DNA of 64,000 nucleotides from Rugalucina vietnamica (taxonomy: Eukaryota > Mollusca > Bivalvia > Lucinida > Lucinidae). Positions within the stretch are counted from its first letter, which is position 1. Each line of letters opens with the position of its first letter. Location of the stretch: assembly GCA_964017185.1 (NCBI GenBank), contig OZ024870.1:60924812-60988811 (forward strand), written 5' to 3'. The notes below the pieces were generated by a model. That model saw only the letters and a program-made list of their open reading frames with translations. It was not told the DNA's origin and did not search any database. The position numbers and the translations under genes were made by a program. This document shows positions 1 through 11,222 of this stretch, piece by piece.

Positions 1-351
1 ACAATGATGGTTGATCTTACAGGTTCAATTGTATTACAATGCTTTGAGAAAACCGGCATTTTGCATCATGCTGATCTGCTTCTATGTACAACTTCCTGTG
101 ACCATTCTGACTAGACTATCTGTTTATCACATCTAACAATAGTTTTGTAGAAAACAAAATATGACTGGAATGAAAAAACCTTGCCATAACATATGTTTGA
201 ACCAAATCACTTCGATTTGATCTTACATGTCCCAGTCAACAATTTTCAGTCCTGTTGGGATAGAACCATTGTTCCATGGTAGTAAATAGTACTATGAGTG
301 GCTGTAAGTGTCTAGCTCATAGACATTTCCCCAGATCTCTCTCTCTTCATA

Positions 352-629
352 CATCATGAAAACATGTCCATGAAATGTATACCCCCTTAAACCCCACTTT
401 TATATAGAAAAACTGGGGTTTGCAGGGGTATACCTATTTTTCTTATTTTTGCTCCAAAACATAGACTGTGGTACTCGCAGAGGCGGTTCGAACAGAGGCG
501 GTTCGAACGTGTATCCACACCTATGTTTTGAGCAAAAATAAGAAAAATATCAAACATTTTCTACTGAAAATTTTCCTTTTTTACAACTTAAAAAATCTCT
601 GTATATTGCATGGACGTGTTTTCGTAATG
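352..629 (+). repeat. D-family inverted-repeat element, copy 1
   Basis: Left CATCATGAAAACATGTCCAT, right CATGGACGTGTTTTCGTAATG. Inverted termini of about 27 bp. Interior marks: ACCCCACTTTTATATAG, GGGGTATACCTATTTTTCTT and a TTTTGAGCAAAAATAAGAAA stem. Confidence 0.75.
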
Positions 630-931
630 TAGGCCAACCGTTAAGCCATCATGCTACCACAAAAGAATAATTTTAGTTGCAAAAATAATACATTGTATTA
701 CTCTTAAAAAAATGTTCATATAATTCATACAAGACTTATTGCACTGAAAAATTGTGATAGATATTCTTCAAATAGTCCTTGAAGTTGAAGATGAATTGCA
801 AATTTTCTATGCTTAAAAAACCTACAGCAAATCCTATAACACATTAACCTTTTGCAAGGTGTTTCAACCACTTAGGATTTTTTATGGTATCACATTACCC
901 TGTATTACCTTAAATATTGGGATTCCTAAAA

Positions 932-1140
932 TGAGCTGCCTCATGGGAAAACCAACAATCTGCATAGGCGAAAACAAAGACGCAGATCAGCTTCGCAGTA
1001 ACCGCTACTCAGATAGTATAGTTACTCTTCTACTTAAATCCGAAATTGCAAGCTTCTAGCTCTTTTCTGTGCTTGTACAGCCTGGTTTGTGTCGGACCTG
1101 TTTGGAAACCACATTGTTGGTTTACCCACGAGGCGGCTCA
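932..1140 (-). repeat. M-family hairpin element M1
   Basis: TGAGCTGCCTCATGGGAAAA start, ACCCACGAGGCGGCTCA end; 2-bp AA on both sides. The hairpin lacks its second half. Confidence 0.8.
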
Positions 1141-1278
1141 AATTATAACTTAAAAGTTTAGTATGCCAACACAACAAACTGATAATGATTCAGTACAAAC
1201 AGTGAATAATCGGTGCCACTGCCGTGCCGTTTTATCTTGTATAGTCAACTGTCTTTCTATTGAGACATTTCTTTCATT

Positions 1279-1512
1279 TGAGCCGCCTCGTGGGAAAACC
1301 AACAATGTGGTTTCCGACCAGGTCCGACATGAACCGACCTGTACAGTCACAGAAAAGAGATAGAGTCTAGAAATTTTGGATTTAAGTAGAAGAGGAACTG
1401 TACTATCCGAATAGCGAAAACAAAGGTGCTGATCAGCTTCGCTTACTGCGAAGCTGATCTGCGCCTTTGTTTTCGACTAGGCAGATTGTTGGTTTTCCCA
1501 TTTGGCGGCTCA
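1279..1512 (+). repeat. M-family element M2
   Basis: TGAGCCGCCTCGTGGGAAAA start and TTTTCCCATTTGGCGGCTCA end, TT on both sides. Internal stem GCGAAAACAAAGG-GC...CGCCTTTGTTTTCG. Lies downstream of the last endophilin exon, in or past its 3'UTR. Confidence 0.85.
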
Positions 1513-1765
1513 TTTAGTATGGCTAGGTTTGTCTGTGTTTGATTAAAACAAGCTTCTGTAAGACTTGGCATAATCATACATTCTATTTCTATGGAATGTT
1601 TGTCTTTGGAAATAAATATGTTGACAAATAAAATTAAGGGAATCCCAAAATTTAAGACAATATCAGCACTTTTATATTGTATGTGAAATAAAATACTTTT
1701 TACAAAATAAAGAATAAACAATAAGTACATTTAACAAACATTAAAACCCCATATATAATCTACCC

Positions 1766-1873
1766 TCATTCTAACACTTCTAAATATGTAGTTGGAACTT
1801 TTCCCTTTGATGAGCCCCGTTCAGCCATTAACCAATCAGGGTCCATGTTAGGTAATCTGTACACTGTTATTAA
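1766..1873 (-). CDS. SH3GLB: Endophilin-B terminal exon 9 (second half of SH3, stop)
   Basis: 108 nt including TGA. The acceptor is a strong pyrimidine tract (CTGTTTTTTGTTCCAG). It encodes LITVYRLPNMDPDWLMAERG then SSKGKVPTTYLEVLE. It contains the SH3 signature tryptophan (DPDWLMAERG), the glycine and KGKVPTTYL, where Pro and Tyr line the peptide-binding groove. Joining exon 8 gives LADE-LITVY, the family pattern. Length and C-terminus match endophilin-B. The 3'UTR lies below 1766; no clear AATAAA was found on the minus strand before the next M element at 1512. Confidence 0.95.
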   Translation of the reverse strand, partial: LITVYRLPNMDPDWLMAERGSSKGKVPTTYLEVLE

Positions 1874-2149
1874 CTGGAACAAAAAACAGAAAACAATTTA
1901 TGCATGCATACTGTTGTAAACTGTAGATCTTGGGATATGTCCAGTGGATCAAATGTGTATAATTAATTGTGTCTGGTACATGTATAACGCCTTCAGATAC
2001 TATTGCCTCAGTATAGCAATCTTAATGGGTACCCAAAACACTTGACTAAGTGGACGGCTTATAAAATTTCTCATGAAATACCATCTTCGTTTATTAAGGT
2101 ATCCATGCAAAAATATATCTCTTCAAGTAAATGAGGCTTGAAACATAAC

Positions 2150-2353
2150 TGAGCCTGTTTGTGAGAAAACCAACAATTTGGATTTCGACCAGGTCCGACA
2201 CAAACCGGGCTGTACAGTCACAGAAGCAGGCTAGAAGCTTGGAATTTCGGATTTAGAAAATAGAGGAATTTGTAATATCCGTGTAAAGAAAACAAAGGCA
2301 CTGCATCTTTGTTTTCGCCTATGCAGATTGTTGGTTTTTCCATGCGGCGGCTA
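2150..2353 (+). repeat. M-family element M3
   Basis: TGAGCCTGTTTGTGAGAAAA start; end GTTTTTCCATGCGGCGGCTA. The hairpin is shortened to AAACAAAGGCAC / CATCTTTGTTTTCGC. Confidence 0.78.
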
Positions 2354-3177
2354 AATTGGGAAAATGCATATGGAATTTTCTTTACATGTATTCATGTTAA
2401 AATTTATACCATACACTGTAAGTCTCCATGGAATTGCAGTTATCTCTGATTATTCTCTTTCCCTATACAGATGTTAGTGAATCCAGTTTTATAATTAACA
2501 CAGGTTAGGTAAGGCAACAAATAAATTATATTGAATAGGAATATGAAAAAAAAAAAATGCAAGCACTGACTGAAATGCTGCAACAATCCTTAAGTAACTT
2601 TGAAGGTGTTGCTAATTAGATAAGCGGGTGGTCTTTTGGCTATAATTTGCTTAGACTTTATGTTGCTTATCAAACAGCCATGTTTCATGTCTAACCTGAC
2701 CTTACATTTTACAAATTCATCCTATTAACCATTTTTGAAGCAATCCACAAGATGTAACAATTTTTGTTCGATTTTTAGAATCATAAACATGGTAACCAGA
2801 CATCAATGACATTTTACATCATCCAGGTAAAGTATAAATTTAGAAATATTTGTGAAGACACTAATCAAATTACAAGTGGTCCGCAGTGGTTTTCTCTTCT
2901 TTTTCTTTTGTTGATTCTGTGGATTTTAAATCAGTTAGTTCCACATGCACACCCAGTTAACTATGCTTTAGGCTGTTTCTCCACAAAATTATCATGGTTT
3001 CTTAATAATTATCATGGTATCTTTTTTTAACATTAACTTTGTCACATCTTGCAGTATGGTAACCGCAGTGGCATAGTAGTAGACTACTGGACTCCACAGC
3101 AAGCTGTCCTTCATGCCATGTAGTATCCTTGAGAGAAACACTTTAATGTTCCCATAGCACTAAACATACCCCAAAGT

Positions 3178-3435
3178 CATCAGGAAAACATGTCCGTGAC
3201 ATGTATACCCCCTTGAACCCACTTTTATATAGCAAAACTGGGGTATGCAAGGGTATACCTATTTTTCTTATCTTTGCTCCGAAACATAAGCGGTTCTAAC
3301 GTTTACCCACAATCTGTACCCACAATCTATGTTTTGAGCAAAAATAAGAAAAAATATCAAAATTTTTCTAGTGAAATATTCAATTTTCACAACTGAAAAA
3401 AATCTCTGTATATTGCATGGGCAAGTTTTCATAAT
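3178..3435 (+). repeat. D-family element, copy 2
   Basis: CATCAGGAAAACATGTCCGT start and GCATGGGCAAGTTTTCATAATG end. Flanked by pieces of a SINE-like sequence, which it appears to split. Confidence 0.72.
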
Positions 3436-4220
3436 GGTGGTGGCTCAATCCCAACATGACTAAAAATTATTGGATGGGATGTTAAGCCATAAGCAAAACA
3501 AAATCTTGCAAAAACAACAGGCATATTTAATCTCACACAAAATACACCCTCTATGCATTTCACATTGAAGCAGGGCACTTTGTTTAGAAACTTTGACATA
3601 AATACAGGAAGAAACCATGACGATGTATCAAAGAAACACCCCATATTTAGTCAACCAGGTGTGGAGAGAGACCCACTTATAACCTTTTATAGCCGCCATA
3701 AACCTCTAAAATGGCTTCTTCTGCAACATTAACCTCTGGCTGATAAAATATAAATGCATGTGTAGTAAAATCCTTTATTTTCTGCTATGTTATTAGAGAA
3801 TTTTATATGTTGTTCATTGTTGTTGTTTTTTTTCTTCTTTTTTTCTTCTTTATTCAGAGAAACTGCAATTCCATGGAGATTGGTTTTATCACACTCATAG
3901 AGAAAATTCTGTTTATATTGTGACAGCAAGTTTTATCTATACTATAAACATCTGGCAATGCAATATGGAGTGGTCAGCTTAAAGTAAGAAAGAATTTTTC
4001 TGTAAAATCAATTGAAAATACATGTATATATTTGCTAGGAAATATCAATCCAAGGTCCTCAATGGTTTTTGATGACCCCTTTATTGAAAGATAAGTTTTC
4101 AGACCAAAAATCTAAACAAGGTGTGGCGACAGCTAATTACTTGTTTTCATGAGAAGCTGATCCATTCTTTTATTGCTTAAAAATCATTCATCTATCATTA
4201 TTTTTATCAAATACAGCATC

Positions 4221-4467
4221 TGAGCCGCCTCCTGGGAAAACCAACAATGTGGTTTCCGACCAGGTCCGACACAAACCGACCTGTACAAGCACAGAATATG
4301 GCTAGAGGCTGGAAATTTTGGATTTAGAAAGAAGAGGGATTGTACTATCCGTGTAGCGAAAACAACGGCGCTGATCAGCTTTGCAGTTGCTTCGCAGTTA
4401 CTGCGAAGCTGATCTGCACCTTTGTTTTCGCCTATGCAGATTGCTGGTTTTCCCATGCGACAGCTCA
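4221..4467 (+). repeat. M-family element M4
   Basis: TGAGCCGCCTCCTGGGAAAA start, TCCCATGCGACAGCTCA end, TC on both sides. Stem GCTGATCAGCTTTGCAG / CTGCGAAGCTGATCTGC with one arm partly duplicated. Confidence 0.85.
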
Positions 4468-5076
4468 TCTATAACATTTTCTACAGACATATAACATTCA
4501 ATCATATTTAAGAATATAAGAAAGACTCCAAAATAATTCCCAACACAAAATAAAAATCACCACAAAATAAGTAAAGACAAGCATAAATAGGGTCGCAGTA
4601 TTTCTGCTAGAAAGTAAAAAGTTAAGTATAAATGCACACTTTCAACAACTAAAGACATGAGTTTCAAAACATTGAGGCCCTTCATTTTACTATCTTTTCT
4701 TTAAATTTTTAAAGAAGCAGAATATGCATAGCATGTTATTTTAGTTTCTTTCTGAAGCTCATAAATCAATAATATGCTAATATGAAACCCAAACCAATTT
4801 AATCTAAGTCAGGGTTCAAGCTAGTCATGAAATTTAAGGAAGAAGCTTCTTCTCTTCAATAAACGTTGGGAGAAATTTGGACTTGGACTTCAGATTTGCC
4901 TTTAGTTATAGTATCTATTATATTTTTCACTTCCCTCTCAGCTGAATTTAGGGCGAATTTTGATTGTTCAGAGCGACTATTTTTCCCTAGTCGCCCTGTG
5001 GCTCATTCCCTGGTACATGCATTTATTTTTGGTCAATAATCATTATAAAGCAGTAGAAACTGACAAAGACCCTATT

Positions 5077-5303
5077 TGAGCCTCGCCATGAGAAAACCGG
5101 ATTTTGCCTATGCGAAAACAAAGGTGCAGATCAGCACTGCGAAGCTGATCACCGCCTTTGTTTTCGCTTCACGGATAGTACAATCTCTGTTCTTCTTAAA
5201 TCCGAAATTTCAAGCTTCTAGACTGCTTCTGTGACCTAACAAGTTGGTTTGTGTCAGATCTGGTCAGAAACCCCGAAGACCGGTTATCTCGCGTCGCGGC
5301 TCA
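5077..5303 (-). repeat. M-family element M5, 38 bp from exon 8 donor
   Basis: Subfamily with AAAACCGG termini: TGAGCCTCGCCATGAGAAAA start, TCTCGCGTCGCGGCTCA end, TT on both sides. Confidence 0.83.
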
Positions 5304-5341
5304 TTTTATGCCTGCCCTTACAAAGAGACAAAGTCTGCTAC

Positions 5342-5561
5342 CTCATCGGCTAATAAATTTAATTCGGAGCTATCTGCAGCGTCGTAATCGTAAAGGACTC
5401 GTGCTTGTTTTTTGTCCACGGAAGGTGTTGCAGGCGTGACTTGTACGGCGGGTGGCGCGCTGGGCCGCAGGGGAGGATTAGGACTCAAGGACAAGTGATT
5501 TGAGGCACCGTGGCCCAGTGCGTTTGGGGCAGAGCTCGTCCCTACACCAGTTGCAGTAAAA
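5342..5561 (-). CDS. SH3GLB: Endophilin-B exon 8 (Pro-rich linker, first half of SH3)
   Basis: 220 nt; acceptor TGTCCTTTCTGTCCTTTCAG, donor GAG|GTAGCA. One base completes Ser, then 73 codons. Residues 1-50 form a Ser/Pro/Ala-rich linker (LSLSPNPPLRPSAPPAVQ), then the SH3 domain opens with KKQARVLYDYDAADSSELNL and LADE. ALYDY-type and acidic RT-loop motifs are present. The linker is compositionally unlike the vertebrate one, as expected for a disordered spacer. An M element ends 38 bp past the donor, at 5303. Confidence 0.95.
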
Positions 5562-5645
5562 CTGAAAGGACAGAAAGGACAGGAAATATTGGCATGCAAA
5601 ATGAGGATCTAATTAATATAAAACTACACAGCAGCGGCCATTTGA

Positions 5646-5828
5646 GCCCTTATCATGAGAAATACTGTCTTCAGGGTTTGTGTTAAGATTCAACATAAAC
5701 CAGGCGGTTCAGCTACAGAAGATGGCTATATGCCTGACATTTGTACTAGTACTACTACATAGTCAAAGAATCGCCTTTCCATTGATAGCTTTAAATTTAC
5801 ACAAAACAAATTTTCTCATGAAACGGCT
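5646..5828 (+). repeat. Degenerate M-family element
   Basis: TGAGCCCTTATCATGAGAAA start and TTTTCTCATGAAACGGCTCC end; GTCTTCAGGGTTT and CATAAACCAGGCGG survive, but the hairpin is gone. Confidence 0.5.
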
Positions 5829-6462
5829 CCTTTAAAACCTTGGGCCAGTGGATATATCTCACAGATTTGTAAAATGCAGAAACTGATAACAAAAACGTGA
5901 TTATCTTGTCTAATGACAATTTTATAGAGAACAGCTCTACACAAATGCCTTGTAATTAAGGCTTATAAAGTATCATTTTAGAAGAAAGTTTATTTTATAG
6001 AATGTATGTCTGGCCCAGGGTTTTAAAATGTATTAAGCATAGAGTATAAAATGATATATATCAGCACATGCAAAACCAGAAAAAAATCCCACTAAGGCTG
6101 TATGCCACACCTCAACATTCAATTTGAATGTAATCGGAGCCGAATCTTTGTAATTTTCAAATGACAAAACTTGTCTTGAAGTCAAGCACACAGCAAATTT
6201 TTGAGCGTTTCAACCAAATACATGTATAATCTCTCTCCCATGCAAACTTAGCAAAATGACATTGCATTCTTTATTCAAATAACAGAACAAGCAACACTGA
6301 TCAAACCCACTTCTTTTTTCTGGTCTACATGCATACCATAAATATCCTCAATTTTTAGAATCCTTATCATACAATAAATCGTCATAACATTCAAACAGAC
6401 TGACCCTTAAGAATAAATATACTGTTAAAAACAACAAGCTACATGCACAAACTCTGACAAGA

Positions 6463-6917
6463 GAGCATGATAGCCTAATATTAGTGCATCAGACTATGGG
6501 GTCTGGGGGTTCAAACCCAACCATCAGGAAAACTTGTCCGTGTAACATATACCCCCCTGTACCCCACTTTTATATTGCAAAACTGGGGTATGCAAGGGTA
6601 AACCTATTTTTATTTTTCCTCCAAAACTTAGATTGTGGGTACTCGTTAGAACCGCCTCGGTGAGGCAGACCTAACATGTACCCACAAACTATGTTTTGAG
6701 CAAAAATAAGAAAAATATCAATTTTGTTTTCTACTGAAAAATTTTCGATTTTTACAACTTATGAAAAATCTGTATATCACATGGGCATGTTTGCGTAATG
6801 AAGATACGTATGTCTTTGAGGCTGAGCAAGACACATTAACTCCCGTCAGTACTGGTTAATATCCAGGCTGCATCCTGATATAACTGAAATATTGTTGACT
6901 GTAACATGAAACCACTA
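6463..6917 (+). mobile_element. SINE split by D copy 3
   Basis: Head at 6463-6521 (GCATGATAGCCTAATATTAG, GGGTTCAAACCCAACC). Tail-like part at 6801-6917 (GAGCAAGACACATTAACTCC, TATTGTTGACTGTAACATGA). The D element sits between them. Confidence 0.55.
6522..6800 (+). repeat. D-family element, copy 3
   Basis: CATCAGGAAAACTTGTCCGT start, CATGGGCATGTTTGCGTAATG end. It sits directly behind a tRNA-like head (GGGGGTTCAAACCCAAC) at 6463-6521. Confidence 0.75.
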
Positions 6918-7424
6918 AACAAACAAACTCTGACCAGACTAATGGATGCTCGATTGATCTATTTTGCCATAATCTGTCCCTTTCAAATTGAGGAAATTTA
7001 TGGTATTTTTCAATTTGAATGCCAACATTTATATACAAATATACATGTTTAGCAACGTACCTCCCTATTTAATAATCTATTTGGTTTTGGTCAAGATTAG
7101 GGTGGCTGAAATAGGAGTTGGATTAAATGGCTGGCCATGCAGTTATATCAATGGTTTCTATTTCAACAAAATATGTGTTTATTATGTACAATAGGAACTG
7201 GAACAACTCATAGCAATATTCCATACTTTGGTGTTTGAAACACCCACACAGTTTCTTTGATTTGATTTTGAATGGAAAAAAATTAGACTTATTTCGTGTA
7301 CGGCTAAATTTTGCAATATGTTATATTGTTTTGTTTTTTTTCTGTTTGGTATAGCTAAAACTAGGCCTGTTGAGGTTAAATGTTTTTTTTACATCCTTCA
7401 AAAAAATCAGCTGATATTGTCAAA

Positions 7425-7514
7425 CCCAGCAGGCACATGATTGATGTCGATGCGACTTCATGACGTCGCATCGACGTCCATATGACGTCATTCAGACATC
7501 ATGTGCCCGCTGGG
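7425..7514. repeat. 90-bp palindromic mini-element
   Basis: CCCAGCAGGCACATGATTGA through GTCGATGCGACTTCATGACG to CATCATGTGCCCGCTGGG: inverted ends and an interior of inverted GACGTCGCATCGACGTC. Resembles short hAT-derived hairpins with CAGCRGGC termini. Sits in the endophilin intron between exon 7a and exon 8. Confidence 0.65.
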
Positions 7515-7807
7515 AAGTGGCTTCCCATCTGATGCCAAAGCCCATCACCACCAAACAGAATATGAAGCAAAACTTAATTTTTCAAACACTGTCAAAATAA
7601 AACTGGAGCCATTGACCTGCTGAAAAAAATCACTCAGCAAAGAGAAACAACCCTTATCACGCCAAATATGATTTGCTTTCAACAAAACAGGTGTAGTTCA
7701 GCACAAAATAAGGTTCTTGAAAAGACCAAAAAATTAATGCTTTCTCAGTGCTCAGTTCTAATGACTGTAACAAGCACCCTTGACCCTTCAAGCAAATTGA
7801 GAACAAA

Positions 7808-8043
7808 TGAGCCTGTGCGTGAGAAAACCAACAATTTGCATGGGCGAAAACAAAGACGCAGATCAGCTTCGCGGTAACCGCGAAGCTGATCAGCGTCTTT
7901 GTTTTCGCTACACGGATAGTACATTTCCTCCTCTACTTATTCCCAAATTTTCAAGATTCTGGGTTTCTTCTGTGACTGTACAGGCTGGTTTGTGTTGGAC
8001 CTGGTCGGAAACCCAAATTGTTGGTTTTGTCATGCACAGGCTA
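7808..8043 (-). repeat. M-family element M6, 13 bp from exon 7a
   Basis: TGAGCCTGTGCGTGAGAAAA start, end GGTTTTGTCATGCACAGGCTA. Perfect inner stem GATCAGCTTCGCGG / CCGCGAAGCTGATC. Confidence 0.83.
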
Positions 8044-8056
8044 AAATCCTAGATAC

Positions 8057-8140
8057 TTTTCTTCGGCCTCTGCCTCCTCTTGCTTAGCTTTCAGCAACCT
8101 GGAGAAAGCTTTCATAAAATTACTATCCTCCCCGCCTCTG
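8057..8140 (-). CDS. SH3GLB: Candidate alternative exon 7a of endophilin-B (linker)
   Basis: 84 nt (28 codons) with the same phase on both sides as the exon 7/exon 8 junction, so it can be included or skipped without a frameshift. It encodes RGGEDSNFMKAFSRLLKAKQ then EEAEAEE, a charged and probably helical insert between BAR and SH3. The acceptor is a tandem CAGCAG, which could give a one-residue choice. The donor AAAA|GTATCT is weak. If it is not used, the frame continues KYLGF and stops at 8041-8043, making a short isoform without SH3. That stop abuts the end of an M element, 13 bp from the donor. The codon-like composition and phase fit are direct observations; use as an exon is inference. 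Confidence 0.55.
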
Positions 8141-8235
8141 CTGAAAGTTCATGTCGAGTATAAACACATTCATTACTGTGATTATCTATCAGATTGCACC
8201 TTCTTTGCCTTCACCTTTAAAACATGAAGCCATTG

Positions 8236-8376
8236 AAATTTCGGATTTAAGAAGAAGGATAGAACTATCCATGCAGCGAAAACAAAGGCGCTGATCAGCT
8301 TCACGGTTACCGTGAAGCTGATCTGCGCCTTTGTTTTCGCCCAAGTATTTTCTGAGTTTTCTTATGCAGTGGCTCA
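8236..8376 (+). repeat. M-family element M7 (left part missing)
   Basis: Starts at AAATTTCGGATTTAAGAAGA. Hairpin GCTGATCAGCTTCACGG / CCGTGAAGCTGATCTGC and end TTATGCAGTGGCTCA. Confidence 0.72.
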
Positions 8377-8856
8377 AATGAGACTCTAACCCTAGTTGCA
8401 AGCATGTTAACTTCCATGTAAAATTCATGACAAGTACACACTCAGGCTATGTTGTGCTTTATGAAGTTTTTCAGGTCCAAGTGACCTACGGTAGTTTTAA
8501 ACTACTTTTTGACTTTTGAACATAAAACATTACCATCATAACTTTCATGCAGTGTTAGTAACAGCGTTTTTATGACAATAACATAGTTATTTATTAGTAT
8601 AAGCTAAGCACCATTCCTTATCAGCTAGAAAACGTTAAAATGTAAATGCTCAAACTATGAAATTGAAAAAACAATTTGTGAGTAAATCTCATCAAACATT
8701 TCCCTCTTTAGACATTATTCTTTTAATGTAACTGTGAATGGCTTCTAAATACTAATAACATACAAAGAATACATTTTTATATAGGGCAATTATGTAGGTT
8801 GAGTATCAATGTTGGTTTTCAATATAGGGATGGCTGCAAGCATAGTGGATATTGTA

Positions 8857-9106
8857 TGAGCAGCGACGCGAGAAAACCGGTCTTCAGGGTTTCCGACCAG
8901 GTTTAACACAAACCAGTCTGTGCAGCAACAGAAGAGGGCTAGATGCTTGAAATTTCGGATTTAGGAAGAAGAGAAATTGTACTATCTGTGTAGCCCAAAC
9001 CGTGTCGCGCAAACAAAGGCACTGATCAGCTTCGCAGTTACTGCAAAGTTGATCTGGGCCTTTGTTTTCGTAACGGCAAATTCCGTTTTTCTCAGGACGC
9101 GGCTCG
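8857..9106 (+). repeat. M-family element M8
   Basis: TGAGCAGCGACGCGAGAAAA start and CTCAGGACGCGGCTC end; AAAACCGG subfamily. Hairpin arms diverged. Confidence 0.78.
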
Positions 9107-9315
9107 TATAATTTTAGTATGCTCACCAGACCAGTCTTTCATCACTAAAGTTTTTTGTTAACTTTCTAGTTGGTTTGATACATGTTATGTGTCTGATGTT
9201 TCAGCTGAGTATGCTAGCATCAATCAGTCAAACCAAAATTTTCACATTGAATTTCTTGATTTTTAGAGAACAGTATCTGTTTAATTTTGTAGTTATAATT
9301 TTTCAAGACACCCAC

Positions 9316-9416
9316 CTTCCTAGTTGTTTTTGTAGATCAGTCATATACTGTTGACACTGGGCGTAGTACGTCATCTGGGCTTCGATAAAATCATTCAAAC
9401 AACGCAGATGGTGAGC
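9316..9416 (-). CDS. SH3GLB: Endophilin-B exon 7 (end of BAR domain)
   Basis: 101 nt, entered in phase 0, left after two bases of a codon; acceptor CCATTTTAG, donor AAG|GTGGGT. It encodes AHHLRCLNDFIEAQMTYYAQ then CQQYMTDLQKQLG, the last BAR helix and the most conserved piece of the gene. Spliced to 5561 the split codon becomes Ser (LGS-F), as in the family; spliced to 8140 it also becomes Ser and stays open. An internally shortened M element starts 38 bp upstream of the acceptor (9455). Confidence 0.95.
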
Positions 9417-9454
9417 CTAAAATGGAGGAAAAATCCAACTGATATTATCATAAT

Positions 9455-9633
9455 TGAGCCGCCTCGTGGGGAAACCAACAATGTAGAAGCTTGAAATTTC
9501 AGATTTCAGTAGAAGGTAACTGTACTATCCGAGTAGCGAAAAAAGGAGCTGATCAGCTTCCCGATTACCGCGAAGCTGATCTGCGTCTTTGTTTTCGCAT
9601 ATCCAGATTGTTGGTTTTCCCATGAGGCGGCTC
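9455..9633 (+). repeat. M-family element M9, 38 bp from exon 7 acceptor
   Basis: TGAGCCGCCTCGTGGGGAAA start, TTCCCATGAGGCGGCTCA end. Internally shortened: the GACCAGGTCCGAC segment is deleted. Confidence 0.82.
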
Positions 9634-10003
9634 ATAAATAGTTAAAGATGATCAAAGCATGAAAATGTTTGCATGCAATAGGCCCACACACAAGGTTTCA
9701 GAAACAATTATGTTAAAATGCCAGGCTGACGTCAGCTCAATTCCAAACTATCAACTCACCTTGTGAGCATTCTGGTGAGCTAAAAACTTTTTACTGTATG
9801 GAAAAGGTCTGCTGCTTCTAATACATCAGCACAGCACTTTTGTTGGTGACTTCCGTCAAATAGAAAACCTTTTTAGTTATGCTCAAAACAAAGACCACTT
9901 AAACAGCACTGTGACTGGCTATCAAGGAACCCGACAGAAATGGTGAAAATATGTCTTCTCTGATTGCCAAATCTGTGAAAAGTTCAGTGCAAAAATTTAC
10001 ATA

Positions 10004-10232
10004 TGAGACGTGAGGCGAGAAAACCGGTCTTCAGGGTTTCAGACCAGGTCCAACACAAACCGGTCAGTGCAGCCACAGAAAATGATTAGAAGCTTGAGAT
10101 TTTGGATTTAGGAAGAATAGCAATCGTACTATCTGTGTGGCGAAAACAAAAGTGCTGATCAGTTACTGCTCTGCTGGTCTGCGCCTTTGTTTTAGAATAG
10201 GCAAAATTCCGGTTTTCTCATGACGCAGCTCA
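10004..10232 (+). repeat. M-family element M10
   Basis: TGAGACGTGAGGCGAGAAAA start, TTCTCATGACGCAGCTCA end, TA on both sides; AAAACCGG subfamily with a decayed hairpin. Confidence 0.78.
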
Positions 10233-10254
10233 TATAATGCACATCGACAGTATT

Positions 10255-10490
10255 TGAGCCGCCTCGTGGGAAAACCAACAATGTGGTTCCCGAACAGGTC
10301 CGACACAAACTGGGCTGTACAAGCACAGAAGATGGCTAGAGACTGGAAATTTTGGATTTAGAAAGTGGAGGAATTGTACTATGCGAGTAGCGAAAACAAA
10401 GGCGCTGATCAGCTTCGCGGTTACCGCGAAGCTGATCTGCGCCTTTGTTTTCGCATATGCAAATTGTTGGTTTTCCCATGAGGCGGCTCA
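10255..10490 (+). repeat. M-family element M11, 3 bp past exon 6 donor signal
   Basis: TGAGCCGCCTCGTGGGAAAA start, TTCCCATGAGGCGGCTCA end, TT on both sides. Inner stem perfect: GATCAGCTTCGCGGT / ACCGCGAAGCTGATC. Close to full consensus length (236 bp). Confidence 0.88.
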
Positions 10491-10499
10491 TTTACTTAC

Positions 10500-10589
10500 A
10501 TGTGTGCTAGTAATTCCCTCTAACAACAGTTTTGTGATTTCAGCTTGTCTGTCAAACTCTGACTGAGCACTCCTCAGATCAGCCTCTGC
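10500..10589 (-). CDS. SH3GLB: Endophilin-B exon 6 (BAR domain)
   Basis: 90 nt, phase 0 at both ends; acceptor TATATTTGCAG, donor CAT|GTAAGT. It encodes AEADLRSAQSEFDRQAEITK then LLLEGITSTH, nearly identical to the family's 'SEFDRQAEIT.LLLEGI.STH'. The donor hexamer occupies 10494-10499 and the terminal inverted repeat of an M element ends at 10490, so only three bases separate the splice signal from the mobile element. Confidence 0.95.
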
Positions 10590-11222
10590 CTGCAAATATA
10601 GCGGAAAGTCAGGAATCTGTGCATATCAGAAAAATCTGCCACAACACTACTTCAAACGCAAGGACACTACACAGAAAGTAATATTATTACGTAGAGTAAC
10701 ATACATGGTATAATATTTACATTTTTCTAAAACCTCCTTAGATGAACCATTAGATGTTCATCTGTGTTCATACTTCCATGAACAACATTGTGTCACGCGA
10801 CGTGACGTAATCCAAACTTGACGCCAAAAAACATGAATCTCACCAATCTGATTGGACGTTGTAAACATCGACGCCGTTCTGCTGTTTGAACACACACTGT
10901 GTGTAGATTCTCTGTTTGCTGGTAAATGTGACCGCCTTGGCGATTTTTCAACAAGCGATAGCGAGAAATGAATGTAAATATAAGCAAGGAGTTTAATTTT
11001 TCTGGTGTTCATAGCTCCATGAACACCAGAAAAATGAAATTCATTTCGTAAGTAACTACGAAATGATGGCAATGCTTGCCCAGAACTGTCGCTCTGAAAC
11101 TAGAAACTTTTTAAAATGTAAATGATGAATGGCTGTCAGGATATTCCTTCGCAGTGAACTTTTATGTAGCTAATAGCCGAATGTCTTATTGAAAGGGACA
11201 GAAAATAGCTTCCTACATACAA

